From Betaproteobacteria bacterium (GTDB taxonomy: Bacteria; Pseudomonadota; Gammaproteobacteria; Burkholderiales; Usitatibacteraceae): 64,000 nt of DNA. Where the stretch lies: assembly GCA_016711875.1 (NCBI GenBank), contig JADJSD010000001.1:310001-374000 (forward strand), written 5' to 3'. The translations under genes were made by a program, and so were the position numbers. The notes under the pieces are model-generated. The model was not told the DNA's origin and ran no database searches. It worked only from the letters and a program-made list of their open reading frames with translations. This document shows positions 24,886 through 33,591 of this stretch, in pieces (the first letter of the stretch is position 1; each line of letters starts with the position of its first letter).

Positions 24886-25677
24886 ATGCGCGCGTCCCTG
24901 CTTGCCGTGGCGCTCGCCTTGGCGCTGCCCGCGGCCGCCCACGACGTCATCAAGGTCCACGCGGCCGGCAGCCTCAAGGCGGCGCTCACCGACGCCGCCG
25001 CGGCCTTCGCGGAGCGCAAGGACGGCGCGCTTGTCGACTTCGCCTTCGGTCCCTCGGGCCTTCTCAAGGAACGCCTCGAGAGGGGCGAGGCGAGCGACCT
25101 CTTCGCCTCGGCGAACATGGCGCACCCGAAGTCCCTCGCGGATGCCGGCAAGTCCGGCCCCGTCCGGGCTTTCGCGCGCAATTCCCTCTGCGTGCTCGCG
25201 GCGCCCGGCGTGAAGGTGACGACGGCAACCGTGCTCGACACGATCCTCGACCCGAAGGTGAAGGTCGGCATCTCCACGCCCAAGGCCGACCCCGCCGGCG
25301 ACTATGCATGGCAGCTCTTCGCCAACGCGGAGAAGCTCCGGCCGGGCGCGCAGAAGACCCTCGAGGCCAAGGCCCTGCAGCTCACGGGAGGCCCGAACTC
25401 CGCCCCCCCGCCCAAGGACCGCAACGCCTATGGCGCGCTGGTCGAGCAGGGCGCCGCGGACGTGTACCTCACGTATTGCACCAACGGCGTCCTCGCCCGG
25501 AAGGAGGTGCCTTCGCTGCAGGTCGTGGCGATCGCCGCCGACCTGAACGTCGGGGCCGACTACGGCCTCGTCGTCATGAAGGAGGCGAAGGCGCCCGCCG
25601 GACGCTTCGCCGACTTCCTCATCGCCGGCGAGGGCAAGGCCATCCTCCAACGACACGGTTTCGAGCCGCCGAAATGA
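24886..25677 (+). CDS. additional ModA-like oxyanion-binding protein
   Basis: 263-residue secreted solute-binding protein (signal peptide about residues 1-18). It opens VIKVHAAGSLKAALTDAAAA, like ModA, and contains FGPSGLLKERLERGEASDLF and STPKADPAGDYAWQLF. It starts three bases after tupA and overlaps the next regulator by ATGA, so it belongs to the tup operon. It has no permease or ATPase of its own and may use TupBC or signal to the adjacent regulator. The ligand is probably molybdate or tungstate. Confidence 0.85.
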   Translation: MRASLLAVALALALPAAAHDVIKVHAAGSLKAALTDAAAAFAERKDGALVDFAFGPSGLLKERLERGEASDLFASANMAHPKSLADAGKSGPVRAFARNSLCVLAAPGVKVTTATVLDTILDPKVKVGISTPKADPAGDYAWQLFANAEKLRPGAQKTLEAKALQLTGGPNSAPPPKDRNAYGALVEQGAADVYLTYCTNGVLARKEVPSLQVVAIAADLNVGADYGLVVMKEAKAPAGRFADFLIAGEGKAILQRHGFEPPK

Positions 25678-26771
25678 TCAAGGTCGACCTGCGCGCCGTC
25701 TGGCGCGTGAACGTGCGGGGCGTCGAGCGCGAGCTCGACGAGATGCTCATCGCCGTGCTGGGCGGCCTCGAGCGCACCGGCAAGCTGGGCGGCGCCACCT
25801 CCGACGCGAAGGTGTCCTACCGCCACGCCTACAACCTCGTGAAGCGCTGGGGCGAATTCCTGGGCGCGCCGCTCGTGGTGATGCGCCAGGGCAGCGGAAC
25901 CAGGCTCACGCCGCTCGGCGAGCGGCTCCTGTGGGCGGGGCGGCGCGTGCAGTCGCGACTCGCGCCCGAACTCGAGGGCCTCGCGGGCGACTTCACGCGC
26001 GGGCTCAACGATGCGCTCGGTTCGCGTCCCGGGATGCTCGCCATCCACGCCAGCCACGACTTCGCCGTGGCGCTGCTGCGCGAGCGACTGGGCAGCACGC
26101 GCGCGATCGAGCTGCAAAGCCGCGGCAGCTTCGACGCCCTGGCCGCGCTGCTCAGGGGCGACTGCGCCATCGCGGGCTTCCACGTGGCCGACGGCCCCTT
26201 GGGCGAACTGATGGCAAAGCGGTACGCCGAGGGTCTCGCGGGGCGGGACGTCCTACTGCTCGCGCTCGCGGACCGCACCCAGGGCCTCATCGTCGCCAAG
26301 GGCAATCCGAAGAAGGTGAAGTCCATGGCGGACCTCGCCAAGCCCGGCGTGCGCTTCATCAACCGGCAGCGCGGCTCCGGCACCCGGGCGTTGCTGGAGT
26401 TCATGCTCACGGCGGCAGGCATCGACCGCGATGCCATCCAGGGCTACGACCAGGAGGAGATCACCCACTCGGCCGTCGCCGCGCTGGTGGCGGGTCGCCA
26501 GGCCGACGCGGGCTTCGGCCTCGAGGCGGCGGCCGCTCGCTTCCACCTGGGCTTCGTGCCGGTGGCCACCGAGCGCTACTACCTCGCCGTCGCCTCCTCG
26601 AGCATCGAACGCGAGGAAGTGCGGGCCTTCCTCGACGCGGCGCGGGAGCCGGCGTTCCTCGAAGCCGTGAGCGGGCTGCCGGGCTACCGCCCCTGCATGA
26701 CGGGTGAACTGCAGACCGCCGACGCCCTGTTCGGCCACACGCCCGCGCCGGCCGGCGCCGCGCCTCGCTAG
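25674..26771 (+). CDS. one-component regulator: ModE-type HTH plus PBP-like domain
   Basis: 365 residues. The first 90 or so match the ModE/LysR-type winged helix (VSYRHAYNLVKRWGEFLGAP, GSGTRLTPLGERLL). The remainder is the same PBP-like sensor type as in the regulator at 21684, with QGLIVAKGNPKKVKSMADLA and RGSGTRALLEFMLTAAGID. It ends the tup operon (ATGA overlap with the gene before it). It probably senses molybdate or tungstate in the cytoplasm. Its stop shares CTAG with the stop of the converging DsrE-like gene. Confidence 0.85.
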   Translation: MIKVDLRAVWRVNVRGVERELDEMLIAVLGGLERTGKLGGATSDAKVSYRHAYNLVKRWGEFLGAPLVVMRQGSGTRLTPLGERLLWAGRRVQSRLAPELEGLAGDFTRGLNDALGSRPGMLAIHASHDFAVALLRERLGSTRAIELQSRGSFDALAALLRGDCAIAGFHVADGPLGELMAKRYAEGLAGRDVLLLALADRTQGLIVAKGNPKKVKSMADLAKPGVRFINRQRGSGTRALLEFMLTAAGIDRDAIQGYDQEEITHSAVAALVAGRQADAGFGLEAAAARFHLGFVPVATERYYLAVASSSIEREEVRAFLDAAREPAFLEAVSGLPGYRPCMTGELQTADALFGHTPAPAGAAPR

Positions 26772-27148
26772 AACACCAGCACCCGCGCGCCGTCGCCGAG
26801 CGCGCCGACGACGCTGGCCGCGCCGGCCTGGCCGTCAAGCAGTTCCACGAGCGGCTCCCCGCGGCGGCGATGCTCGGCCAAGGCCATGCTGCACGCGTAC
26901 TGGCGGATGCCCGCCGCCTTCGCCTCGCGCATGAAATCGGCCACGGTCTTCGTTCGGGCGGAATCCGTGAACGCGCTTCCCGCGACGCCCTCGAAGAGCC
27001 AATGCACGCAGTCGGCCGTGTAGTGGATCTCGACTTCGTGCTCGAGCGCGCGGGCCGCGAGGGCATACACGAAGGGCGCGGCCACGAGGTGCAGCCGGTC
27101 GGGCCCGGCCGACCAGAGAACGATCACCACGCGCTCGGCCGCGGCCAT
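26768..27148 (-). CDS. DsrE-like sulfur-relay family protein
   Basis: 126-residue cytoplasmic protein with a DsrE/DsrF-type fold: RVVIVLWSAGPDRLHLVAAP, HEVEIHYTADCVHWLFEG, and a conserved-looking cysteine in RQYACSMALAE. Related proteins carry persulfide sulfur on a cysteine. It is the last gene of the minus-strand series fdn-sel, one base of overlap after the GcvH-like gene. Its partner is unknown; a sulfur or selenium carrier role for formate dehydrogenase is inference. Confidence 0.75.
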   Translation of the reverse strand: MAAAERVVIVLWSAGPDRLHLVAAPFVYALAARALEHEVEIHYTADCVHWLFEGVAGSAFTDSARTKTVADFMREAKAAGIRQYACSMALAEHRRRGEPLVELLDGQAGAASVVGALGDGARVLVF

Positions 27149-27672
27149 CAGTAGCCCTGGTTCGGATCGGGCGTGAGGTCCTGTTCGAACTCCGCCGGAT
27201 CGAAGGGAACCTCCGCCGACTTCTCCTCGAGGCGCGGGGCGAGCCAGTCCGCGTAGGCCGCGGCCTCGAGCAGCAGCGGCCGCTCCTCCTCGAGGCGGGA
27301 AGGCTCCACGAGGAACATCCAGCCCGCGCCGTAGGGATCGTGCGTGACCGGGTCCACGTCGCCCGCGACCGCCTCGTTCACCGCCGCCACCCGGCCGGAG
27401 ATCGGCGCGTGGATCGCCACAGCCGTCTTCGCCGTCTCCATCACGCCGATGGAGCGGTCCCGGTCGAAGTCGGTGCCGGGCGGGCGCGGCGTGAAGTACA
27501 TGAACTGCCCGTGAGCAGCCACGACGTGCGTGGCTCCCAGGCGCGCGAGCCCGCCCTCCTCGAGCCGCACCCACATGTCCATCTCGGGCGCGTAGAGGCG
27601 GTCGGCGGGGAGCGTCGCGAGCAGCTGCTCGCGGGTGGGGCGTTCGGGCTTTTCGGTCGCGTCGTCGGTCAT
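27148..27672 (-). CDS. GcvH-like lipoyl-domain protein
   Basis: 174 residues with a central lipoyl domain of the glycine-cleavage H-protein type: SIGVMETAKTAVAIHAPISG contains the candidate lipoyl lysine, followed by DPYGAGWMFLVEP as in GcvH. N- and C-terminal extensions are unusual for true GcvH, and no gcvT or gcvP is nearby. It lies between tRNA-Sec and a DsrE-like gene. Lipoate-binding proteins paired with DsrE-like carriers are known in sulfur oxidation. ATG 27672 is used; the frame stays open upstream through the tRNA, which I do not consider coding. Confidence 0.78.
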   Translation of the reverse strand: MTDDATEKPERPTREQLLATLPADRLYAPEMDMWVRLEEGGLARLGATHVVAAHGQFMYFTPRPPGTDFDRDRSIGVMETAKTAVAIHAPISGRVAAVNEAVAGDVDPVTHDPYGAGWMFLVEPSRLEEERPLLLEAAAYADWLAPRLEEKSAEVPFDPAEFEQDLTPDPNQGY

Positions 27673-27680
27673 GGCAGGGG

Positions 27681-27776
27681 TGGCGGAAGAGTATGGGAGT
27701 CGAACCCACCTGGGATTGCTGGCAACCCCATCCGGATTTGAAGTCCGGCCGGACCACCGGGTCACGTCACTCTTCC
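27681..27776 (-). tRNA. selC: tRNA-Sec (anticodon TCA)
   Basis: Selenocysteine tRNA. Read on the minus strand, the 5' end GGAAGAGT pairs with ACTCTTCC near the 3' end, giving the eight-base acceptor stem typical of bacterial tRNA-Sec. The anticodon arm is CCGGACTTCAAATCCGG with TCA, a long variable arm follows, the T arm contains GGTTCGACTCC, and the discriminator G is followed by an encoded CCA (27683-27681). It is 96 bases long. It lies ten bases after the selB stop and eight bases before the GcvH-like ATG, and is probably processed from the operon transcript. Confidence 0.97.
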
Positions 27777-27786
27777 GTTGTCGGTT

Positions 27787-29691
27787 TCAGCGCGCGGGGA
27801 CGGGGGCCTCCGGGCGCCAGGGATTGTCGCGACGCAGGACATGGTCGTCGCGCACGCGCCGCGTGTAGCCGACGCGATCGAAGAACTCGAGAATCTGGAT
27901 GGCGACCTTGCGGCCACCCCCGATGCGGTCCCGGAAAGGCGCCGCACGCGCGACGCCATCGACCGCCGCGACCTGCGAGGCGATGTCCGCGAGATCGGCC
28001 ACCGCATCGCTCAGGAAGAAGTGGTCCGGCGCGACGAGCGTCACCTCGCCCACGCGCGCCACCTTGCGAAGGAGCGTGCGCACCTCGGACTCGGCGATGC
28101 CCGTGGCCTTCGCGAGGTCGCGAACGCGCGGCGGGCCGAAGGGCACGTCCATGAGCAGGGGCTTCACCTTCTCCCAGCGCACGCGCTCCTCGCCCGCGAG
28201 CTCGGCCTTGTGCCCGGGCAGCGCGAGAAAGGCGCCGCGCCGCACGACGAGCCCCTGCGCCAGCATCTCCTCGGCAAGCGTCGCGAAAGACTCGGGCGCG
28301 ATCGCCGGCGCGACGATGCGCCGCAGCCGCTCGCGCTCGAGGCCCGGCATCTCGGGTTCGCGCGCGTGCGTGTCGCCGATGGCCGCGACCGCGGCATCGC
28401 GCAGGCGGCGCCAGGCCGCGCCGGGAAACGCCGAGGGGCCCGCGACGTGCGCGCCCGCTTCACCCAGCATCGCATCGATGCGCCCCCGGGCGAGGTTCCA
28501 GGCGCAGGCGAGCCGACCCGGGCTGACCGGGCCCGCCTCGAGGAGGGCATCGAGCGCCTGTGCCGGCGTGCCATCGCGCAGCACCGCGAGCCGCGCAAGA
28601 CGATCGGGACGCCGCTTGTAGCGAAGCGGCGGGTCGATGTCGAGCACGCGGCCCCCGCCGAGCGTGCGCTGCGCGCTCGCGTCGCGGATCACGAAGCGGT
28701 CGCCGCGGCAGGCCGGGAGGGGTTCGGTGAGCGTGAAACCCGCGAGCACCCGGGAGCCGGGAGACGCGCTGGGCGCATCGAGGATCGCCACGCGGGCCAG
28801 GATGTCACGCGAGCCGTGGTGCAGGTGCACGACGCTCGACGAGGCGAGGACGCGGGTCTCGCGTTCCGACAGGCGCAGCGCCGCGTCGAACCGCGTCGTC
28901 GCGTTGGCGAGATCGGCATCCTGGATCCACTCGCCCCGTGGCACGTCCTCGCGGGCGAGGCCGGCCAGGTTGAGCGCGCACCGCTCGCCGGCACGGCCTT
29001 CCTTCGCGGGGCGGTCCTGCGCGTGGATGGAGCGCACGCGGGCCCGCTGGCCCGAGGGCGCGACGACCACCTCGTCGCCCTCGCGCACGACCCCGGCATG
29101 CACGGTACCGGTGACGACCGTGCCGATGCCGGCGAGCGTGAAGGCGCGGTCGACCGCCAGTCGGAACCGGCTCGCGGGATCGGCGGCGCCCTGCTCGCCG
29201 GCGATGACGTCGATCCACGCGGACAGCTCCGGGACGCCCTTCCCCGTGCGCGTCGATACCTCGAAGACAGGCCAGGCGGCCTCGCCCGTTCCCGCGAGCC
29301 ACGCCGCGATCTCGCCCCGCGCCTCGCTCACGCGCGAGGCTTCCACGGCGTCCACTTTCGTGAGGGCGATCGCGCCACGCGCCACGCCGAGCAGCCGCAG
29401 GATGTCGAGGTGCTCGCGCGTCTGCGGCATCACGCCGTCGTCGGCCGCGACGACCAGCAGCGCGAGATCGATGCCGGTCGCGCCGGCGAGCATGGTGTGC
29501 ACGAACCGCTCGTGGCCGGGCACGTCGACGAATGCGACCAGCCCCGAGCCCACCGGGCGGAAGGCGTAGCCCAGCTCGATGGAGATGCCCCGACGCTTCT
29601 CTTCCGGGAGGCGATCGGTGTCCCGGCCGGTGATCGCGCGGATGAGCGAGGTCTTGCCGTGGTCGATGTGCCCCGCCGTGCCGACGATCAT
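27787..29691 (-). CDS. selB: selenocysteine-specific elongation factor
   Basis: GTPase that delivers Sec-tRNA to UGA codons with a SECIS hairpin. The 634-residue protein has G1 GTAGHIDHGKTSLI at residue 4, G3 DVPGHERFVHTM, and G4 TKVD, then two beta-barrel domains (FTLAGIGTVVTGTVHAG) and the C-terminal winged-helix array that binds the mRNA hairpin (VRDLAKATGIAESEVRTLL). Length is normal. The ATG at 29691 overlaps the selA stop as ATGA. The tRNA-Sec gene follows directly. Confidence 0.97.
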   Translation of the reverse strand: MIVGTAGHIDHGKTSLIRAITGRDTDRLPEEKRRGISIELGYAFRPVGSGLVAFVDVPGHERFVHTMLAGATGIDLALLVVAADDGVMPQTREHLDILRLLGVARGAIALTKVDAVEASRVSEARGEIAAWLAGTGEAAWPVFEVSTRTGKGVPELSAWIDVIAGEQGAADPASRFRLAVDRAFTLAGIGTVVTGTVHAGVVREGDEVVVAPSGQRARVRSIHAQDRPAKEGRAGERCALNLAGLAREDVPRGEWIQDADLANATTRFDAALRLSERETRVLASSSVVHLHHGSRDILARVAILDAPSASPGSRVLAGFTLTEPLPACRGDRFVIRDASAQRTLGGGRVLDIDPPLRYKRRPDRLARLAVLRDGTPAQALDALLEAGPVSPGRLACAWNLARGRIDAMLGEAGAHVAGPSAFPGAAWRRLRDAAVAAIGDTHAREPEMPGLERERLRRIVAPAIAPESFATLAEEMLAQGLVVRRGAFLALPGHKAELAGEERVRWEKVKPLLMDVPFGPPRVRDLAKATGIAESEVRTLLRKVARVGEVTLVAPDHFFLSDAVADLADIASQVAAVDGVARAAPFRDRIGGGRKVAIQILEFFDRVGYTRRVRDDHVLRRDNPWRPEAPVPAR

Positions 29692-31131
29692 GGCGCGGCC
29701 CCGGAGAGCTGGACGATGAGGACGCCCTCCTCGCTCGATCGCAGGCAGCGCAGGTCCAGCCAGAGCGCGCCGTCGTGGATGCGACCGACCGCCGGCTGCG
29801 GCAGCTCGCGCAGCCGCTCGGACAGCCGGCCTGCCGCGCGTCCAGCCCCCTTCGCGTTCACGGGCCGCGCCACCAGCGCCGCCGAAGGCAGGCGCTCGAC
29901 GGGCAGGCTTCCCGAGCCGATCTGGCTCGCGCAGGGCTCGATGCCCACCGCGAAGGCCTCGCCGGCGAAGCGGGCCAGGTGCGGAAGCACGCGCTCGCAA
30001 GCCGCGCGGATGTCCGCCTCGCTGCGCGTGAGCAGAGCGAACACCGGCAGGCGCTCGGCCAGCCGATGGCCCGAGGCGTAGACCCGGAGCGTCGCCTCGA
30101 GCGCCGCGAGGGTGATCTTCGAGCAGCGCAACGCGCGCTTGAGCGGGTGCTTCTTGATCTTCCCGATCGCCTCGCGCGTTCCCACGAGGATGCCCGCCTG
30201 CGGCCCGCCCAGCAGCTTGTCGCCCGAAAACGTGACGACGTCCGCGCCCGCCGCCAGAGACTCGCCGGGCATCGGCTCCTTCGGGAGCCCGAATTGCGAC
30301 AGGTCCACGAGGGCGCCGGCGCCAAGGTCCACCAGGAACGGAACACCCCGGCGCTTCGCGATCTCGCCCACCGTCGCCTCGTCGACCACCTTGGTGAAGC
30401 CCGTGATCGCGTAGTTCGACCAATGCGCCTTCACGAGGATGCCGGTCTTCGGCCCGATGGCGCCCTCGTAGTCCTTCGGGTGCGTGCGATTGGTGGTGCC
30501 CACGGCCACGAGCCGGCAGCCGGCCGCCTTCATGATGTCCGGCATGCGGAAAGCGCCGCCGATCTCGATCAGCTCGCCGTGGGAGATCACCGCCTCCTTG
30601 CGCGCGGCGAGAGCGGCGAGCGCGAGCACCACGGCCGCCGCGTTGTTGTTGACCACCGTCACGGCCTCGGCGCCGGTGAGCTCGCGAAGCAGGCCCTCGA
30701 CGATGTCGTCGCGGTCGCCGCGGTCGCCGCCGCCCAGGTCGAACTCCAGCGCGCCGTAACCGCGCATCGCGGCTGCCACGCTTTCCACCGCCTCCTCGGC
30801 GAGGAGGGCTCGCCCGAGATTCGTGTGGATGACCGTGCCCGTGAGGTTCGTGACCGCCCGCAGGCGGGGCGCGAGCGCCTCGCGGGCAAGGCGGACGGCC
30901 TCGAGGACAAGCGCATCCGGCGAAGGCTCTGATCCCCCGTCGGCCAGTGCCCGCCGGGCCGAGGCGAGTGCCCCCTGCACGGCGCGCTTGGCGACATCGT
31001 GCCCCTCGGCGGCGGCGATCGTCGCGAGCGCGGGCTCGCGAAGCAGGCGGTCGACGGCGGGCAGGCGGGACAGTTCGGGGCGGGCCTCGCGGGTCCGACG
31101 TGCCCGCCGACGGCGGAGCGTTGTCGTTCAC
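29688..31131 (-). CDS. selA: L-seryl-tRNA(Sec) selenium transferase, reading frame interrupted
   Basis: PLP enzyme converting Ser-tRNA-Sec to Sec-tRNA-Sec with selenophosphate. The main frame contains TNLTGTVIHTNLGRALLAEE and the PLP lysine in VTFSGDKLLGGPQAG. Upstream of its first possible start, the same frame encodes SelA-like LSRLPAVDRLLREPALATI without a start codon. The GTG at 31131, with GGAGG eight bases before it inside the fdhE end, opens the other frame (VNDNAPPSAGTSDP). One extra base near 31077-31084 separates them; removing it gives about 480 residues, the usual SelA length. Total length is 3n+1, as that requires. Confidence 0.88.
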
Positions 31132-31135
31132 GGCC

Positions 31136-32067
31136 CTAGCCTCCGCCCGGATGGAAGAGCAGGTTGGGGCCGGAGCGGGCAAAGCCGCGTTCGTCGACCA
31201 GCAGGTCGAGCGCGAGCGAGGCGAGGTCGTCGGCCGCCGGATCCGCGTGGGGATCCTTCTCCTGGTAGAAGATCTTGAGGTAGCCCTTGCAGTCGTCGCA
31301 GGCCTCGGCCCGCCAGGCCGGGCGGTCCGGCTTGCCGTCCGCGCCCTCGAGGCCGAAGTACTGCAGGCCCTTGTCCGATTCGCACGAGGAGCAGGTGATG
31401 CGCGCGAGATTCCACTGCGTGTGGCACAGCGAGCAGCAGAGATAGCGAAGGCTGGGGCGCTCGGGATCGAGGCGCACGAGGCTCGCGACGGGCCGGCTCG
31501 CGCAGGCCGGGCAGATCGTGGGCACGTCGACGCCCTCGAGATCCTTCGTCTCGAGCGTCGAAGCGAGCCGCGTGAAGTAGACCTGCAGCGCCGCGCCCAG
31601 GAGCGGGACGGCAGCGGCTTCCGAATCGTTCGAGGTGCCGGCCAGCACGCGGTCGGCGGCCTCGCCCAGCGCATCGTCATCCTGCGCGGCCAGGGCGGAG
31701 CACACCGGTGCCAGGGGGCTTGCCTTCGACGATTGGCCGATCTCGGCCAGCAGCTCGCGCAAGTCCTCGAGGAACTGCGCGTCGCGGCGGTAAGAGGTCG
31801 CCGCGAGCGGCGGCATGCCGAAGTCGCGGCTCGATTGGAGCGCAGACGCCTCCGGCGCGCGCGCCATGCGCCGGTCGTGGATTCGCGCCTGCACGCGCGC
31901 GACACTTCGGCCATCAGGCGCAAGTAGGGACCCATCGGGTGCCCCTCGGCCAGTTGCTCGAAGCGGTCGGCGCGGGAAAGGAAAAGCCCACCGCCCGAAG
32001 GGAGGAGCACCCGGGGCGAATGCACGACCCGGTCGGTCGTCCCGTCGGTGACGATGGGCGTGGCCAT
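31136..32067 (-). CDS. fdhE: formate dehydrogenase accessory protein FdhE, reading frame interrupted
   Basis: Cytoplasmic iron-binding protein needed for maturation of membrane formate dehydrogenases. The C-terminal frame has the rubredoxin-like Cys pairs ICPAC, CCSLC, CSSC and CDDC. The N-terminal frame from ATG 32067 gives VHSPRVLLPSGGGLFLSRAD and YLRLMAEVSRA, typical of the start of FdhE. The frames meet in the GC-repeat at 31891-31902, where one base seems to be missing. The length of 3n+2 agrees, and restoring it gives about 310 residues. It lies between fdnI and selA. Confidence 0.87.
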
Positions 32068-32070
32068 GCC

Positions 32071-32712
32071 TTACTTCCCGCCGCCGGTGACGCGGCGATA
32101 CCAGAGCGGATGGTGGTGCTTCGCCCAGCCGTGCGTGACCGTGCCACGCGTCATCGCGCGCATAGATCCGCGCACCCAGAAGATGGCGGAATAGACGTGC
32201 ACGATGAAGCCCAGGATCATCACCACGGCCGCGATGGCGTGAACCACCGAGGCGATGCGGATGACGGGCACCGGGAAGCTCGCCACGTCGCGCCACATCA
32301 CGACGCCCGAGACGAGCAGCAGGACCATCGAGACGACCCACGCCAAGAAGAGCTGCTTCTGGCCGATGTTGTACTTGTCGATTTCCGGCAAGCCGTGGTC
32401 GTTGTTGTTGAGGATGTCCGGCAGGCGCTTCTGCCACGCCCGGTCGTAGGGCTGGATGAGGTTGTCCTTCCAGTACTTGAGGGCCATGAGCCCGAAGAAG
32501 ACGAACATCACCACCCCCACGTAGGGATGCAGGATCCGCGACCAGACGCCCCCGCCCAGGACGGCGGTGAGCGACCAGAAGGCCGGATGGAAGAAGGCGA
32601 GCCCGGAGAGCGCGAGCAGCACGAACGTGATCGCGACGATCCAGTGGGTGACGCGCTCGCCGGGCGCGTAGCGCGGCACGTCGCCGCTCTTCATCACGAC
32701 GGGTCCGCTCAT
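32071..32712 (-). CDS. fdnI: formate dehydrogenase gamma subunit (cytochrome b556)
   Basis: 213-residue membrane cytochrome that passes electrons from the FeS subunit to quinone. It has four hydrophobic segments and histidines expected to hold two b haems: ERVTHWIVAITFVLLALSG, RILHPYVGVVMFVFFG and VVHAIAAVVMILGFIVHVYS. The ATG at 32712 overlaps the beta-subunit stop as ATGA, and the stop lies just before fdhE. Naming as fdnI rather than fdoI is arbitrary, since the two E. coli paralogues cannot be separated by eye. Confidence 0.94.
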   Translation of the reverse strand: MSGPVVMKSGDVPRYAPGERVTHWIVAITFVLLALSGLAFFHPAFWSLTAVLGGGVWSRILHPYVGVVMFVFFGLMALKYWKDNLIQPYDRAWQKRLPDILNNNDHGLPEIDKYNIGQKQLFLAWVVSMVLLLVSGVVMWRDVASFPVPVIRIASVVHAIAAVVMILGFIVHVYSAIFWVRGSMRAMTRGTVTHGWAKHHHPLWYRRVTGGGK

Positions 32713-33581
32713 TTCGACTCTCCTTCGGCGTGCTCGTCCTTCGGCCCGCGCGTCACGTAGTGGAAGAAGGCCCCCAGCATCGCGAGGCCGATCGCCAGGG
32801 AAGCGAGCGGCTTGGCGGCGCCCTTCCACACGCTCACCCAGGGGCTGATCGACGGGTTCGACGGCAACCCGCTGTAGCGTTCCGGGTCGTCGCCGTGCTG
32901 CAGCACGTACATCACGTGCGTGCCGCCGACGCCGGCCGGGTTGTAGAGCGCGGCCTTCTGGAAGCCGCGCTCCTTCAGGTCGCCCACGCGCTTCTCGGCC
33001 CGGAGGACCATGTCCGTCTTGGCGCCGTACTGGATGGCGCCGGTGGGGCAGGTCTTCACGCACGCGGGCTCGAGGCCCACGGCGACGCGGTCGGAGCAGA
33101 GCGTGCACTTGTACGCCTTCGAATCCTTCTTGCTGATCCGCGGCACGTCGAACGGGCAGCCGGCCACGCAGTAACCGCAGCCGATGCAGTTGTCGCTGAT
33201 GAAGTCGACGATGCCGTTGGCGTACTTCACGATGGCGCCCGGCGAGGGGCAGGCCTTGAGGCAGCCCGGGTCCTCGCAGTGCATGCAGCCGTCCTTGCGG
33301 ATCAGCCACTCCATGTCGCCGTCCGGCTTCGAATACTCCGCGAAGCGCATCACGGTCCAGGACTGGTCCGTGAGGTTGGACGGGTTGTCGTACACGCCGA
33401 CGTTGGTGCCGACTTCGTCCCGCAGGTCGTTCCACTGCATGCACGCGACCTGGCAGGCCTTGCAGCCGATGCACTTGGACACGTCGATGAGTTTCGCGAC
33501 CGGCTCCTCGGCGGTGCGCACCGAGGGCGGCTGGGTGGTGGTGGCGGAGCGCTTGGTGACGTTCAGGGATTGCAGGGCCAT
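32709..33581 (-). CDS. fdnH: formate dehydrogenase beta (iron-sulfur) subunit
   Basis: 290-residue electron-transfer subunit with four [4Fe-4S] clusters: CIGCKACQVAC, CMHCEDPGCLKACP, CIGCGYCVAGCPF and CTLC...CVKTCP are all complete. A single membrane anchor lies near the C-terminus (LASLAIGLAMLGAFFHYV), as in FdnH/FdoH, and places the subunit at the periplasmic face. The ATG at 33581 follows the fdnG stop by ten bases; the frame upstream of it is not conserved. Confidence 0.96.
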   Translation of the reverse strand: MALQSLNVTKRSATTTQPPSVRTAEEPVAKLIDVSKCIGCKACQVACMQWNDLRDEVGTNVGVYDNPSNLTDQSWTVMRFAEYSKPDGDMEWLIRKDGCMHCEDPGCLKACPSPGAIVKYANGIVDFISDNCIGCGYCVAGCPFDVPRISKKDSKAYKCTLCSDRVAVGLEPACVKTCPTGAIQYGAKTDMVLRAEKRVGDLKERGFQKAALYNPAGVGGTHVMYVLQHGDDPERYSGLPSNPSISPWVSVWKGAAKPLASLAIGLAMLGAFFHYVTRGPKDEHAEGESK

Positions 33582-33591
33582 GTCCGTCTCC

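Noticed and set aside
27673..27765. Upstream extension of the GcvH-like frame through the tRNA-Sec gene
   Set aside because: The added residues are encoded by the tRNA itself, and homologues begin at the later ATG; a protein start inside a tRNA is implausible.
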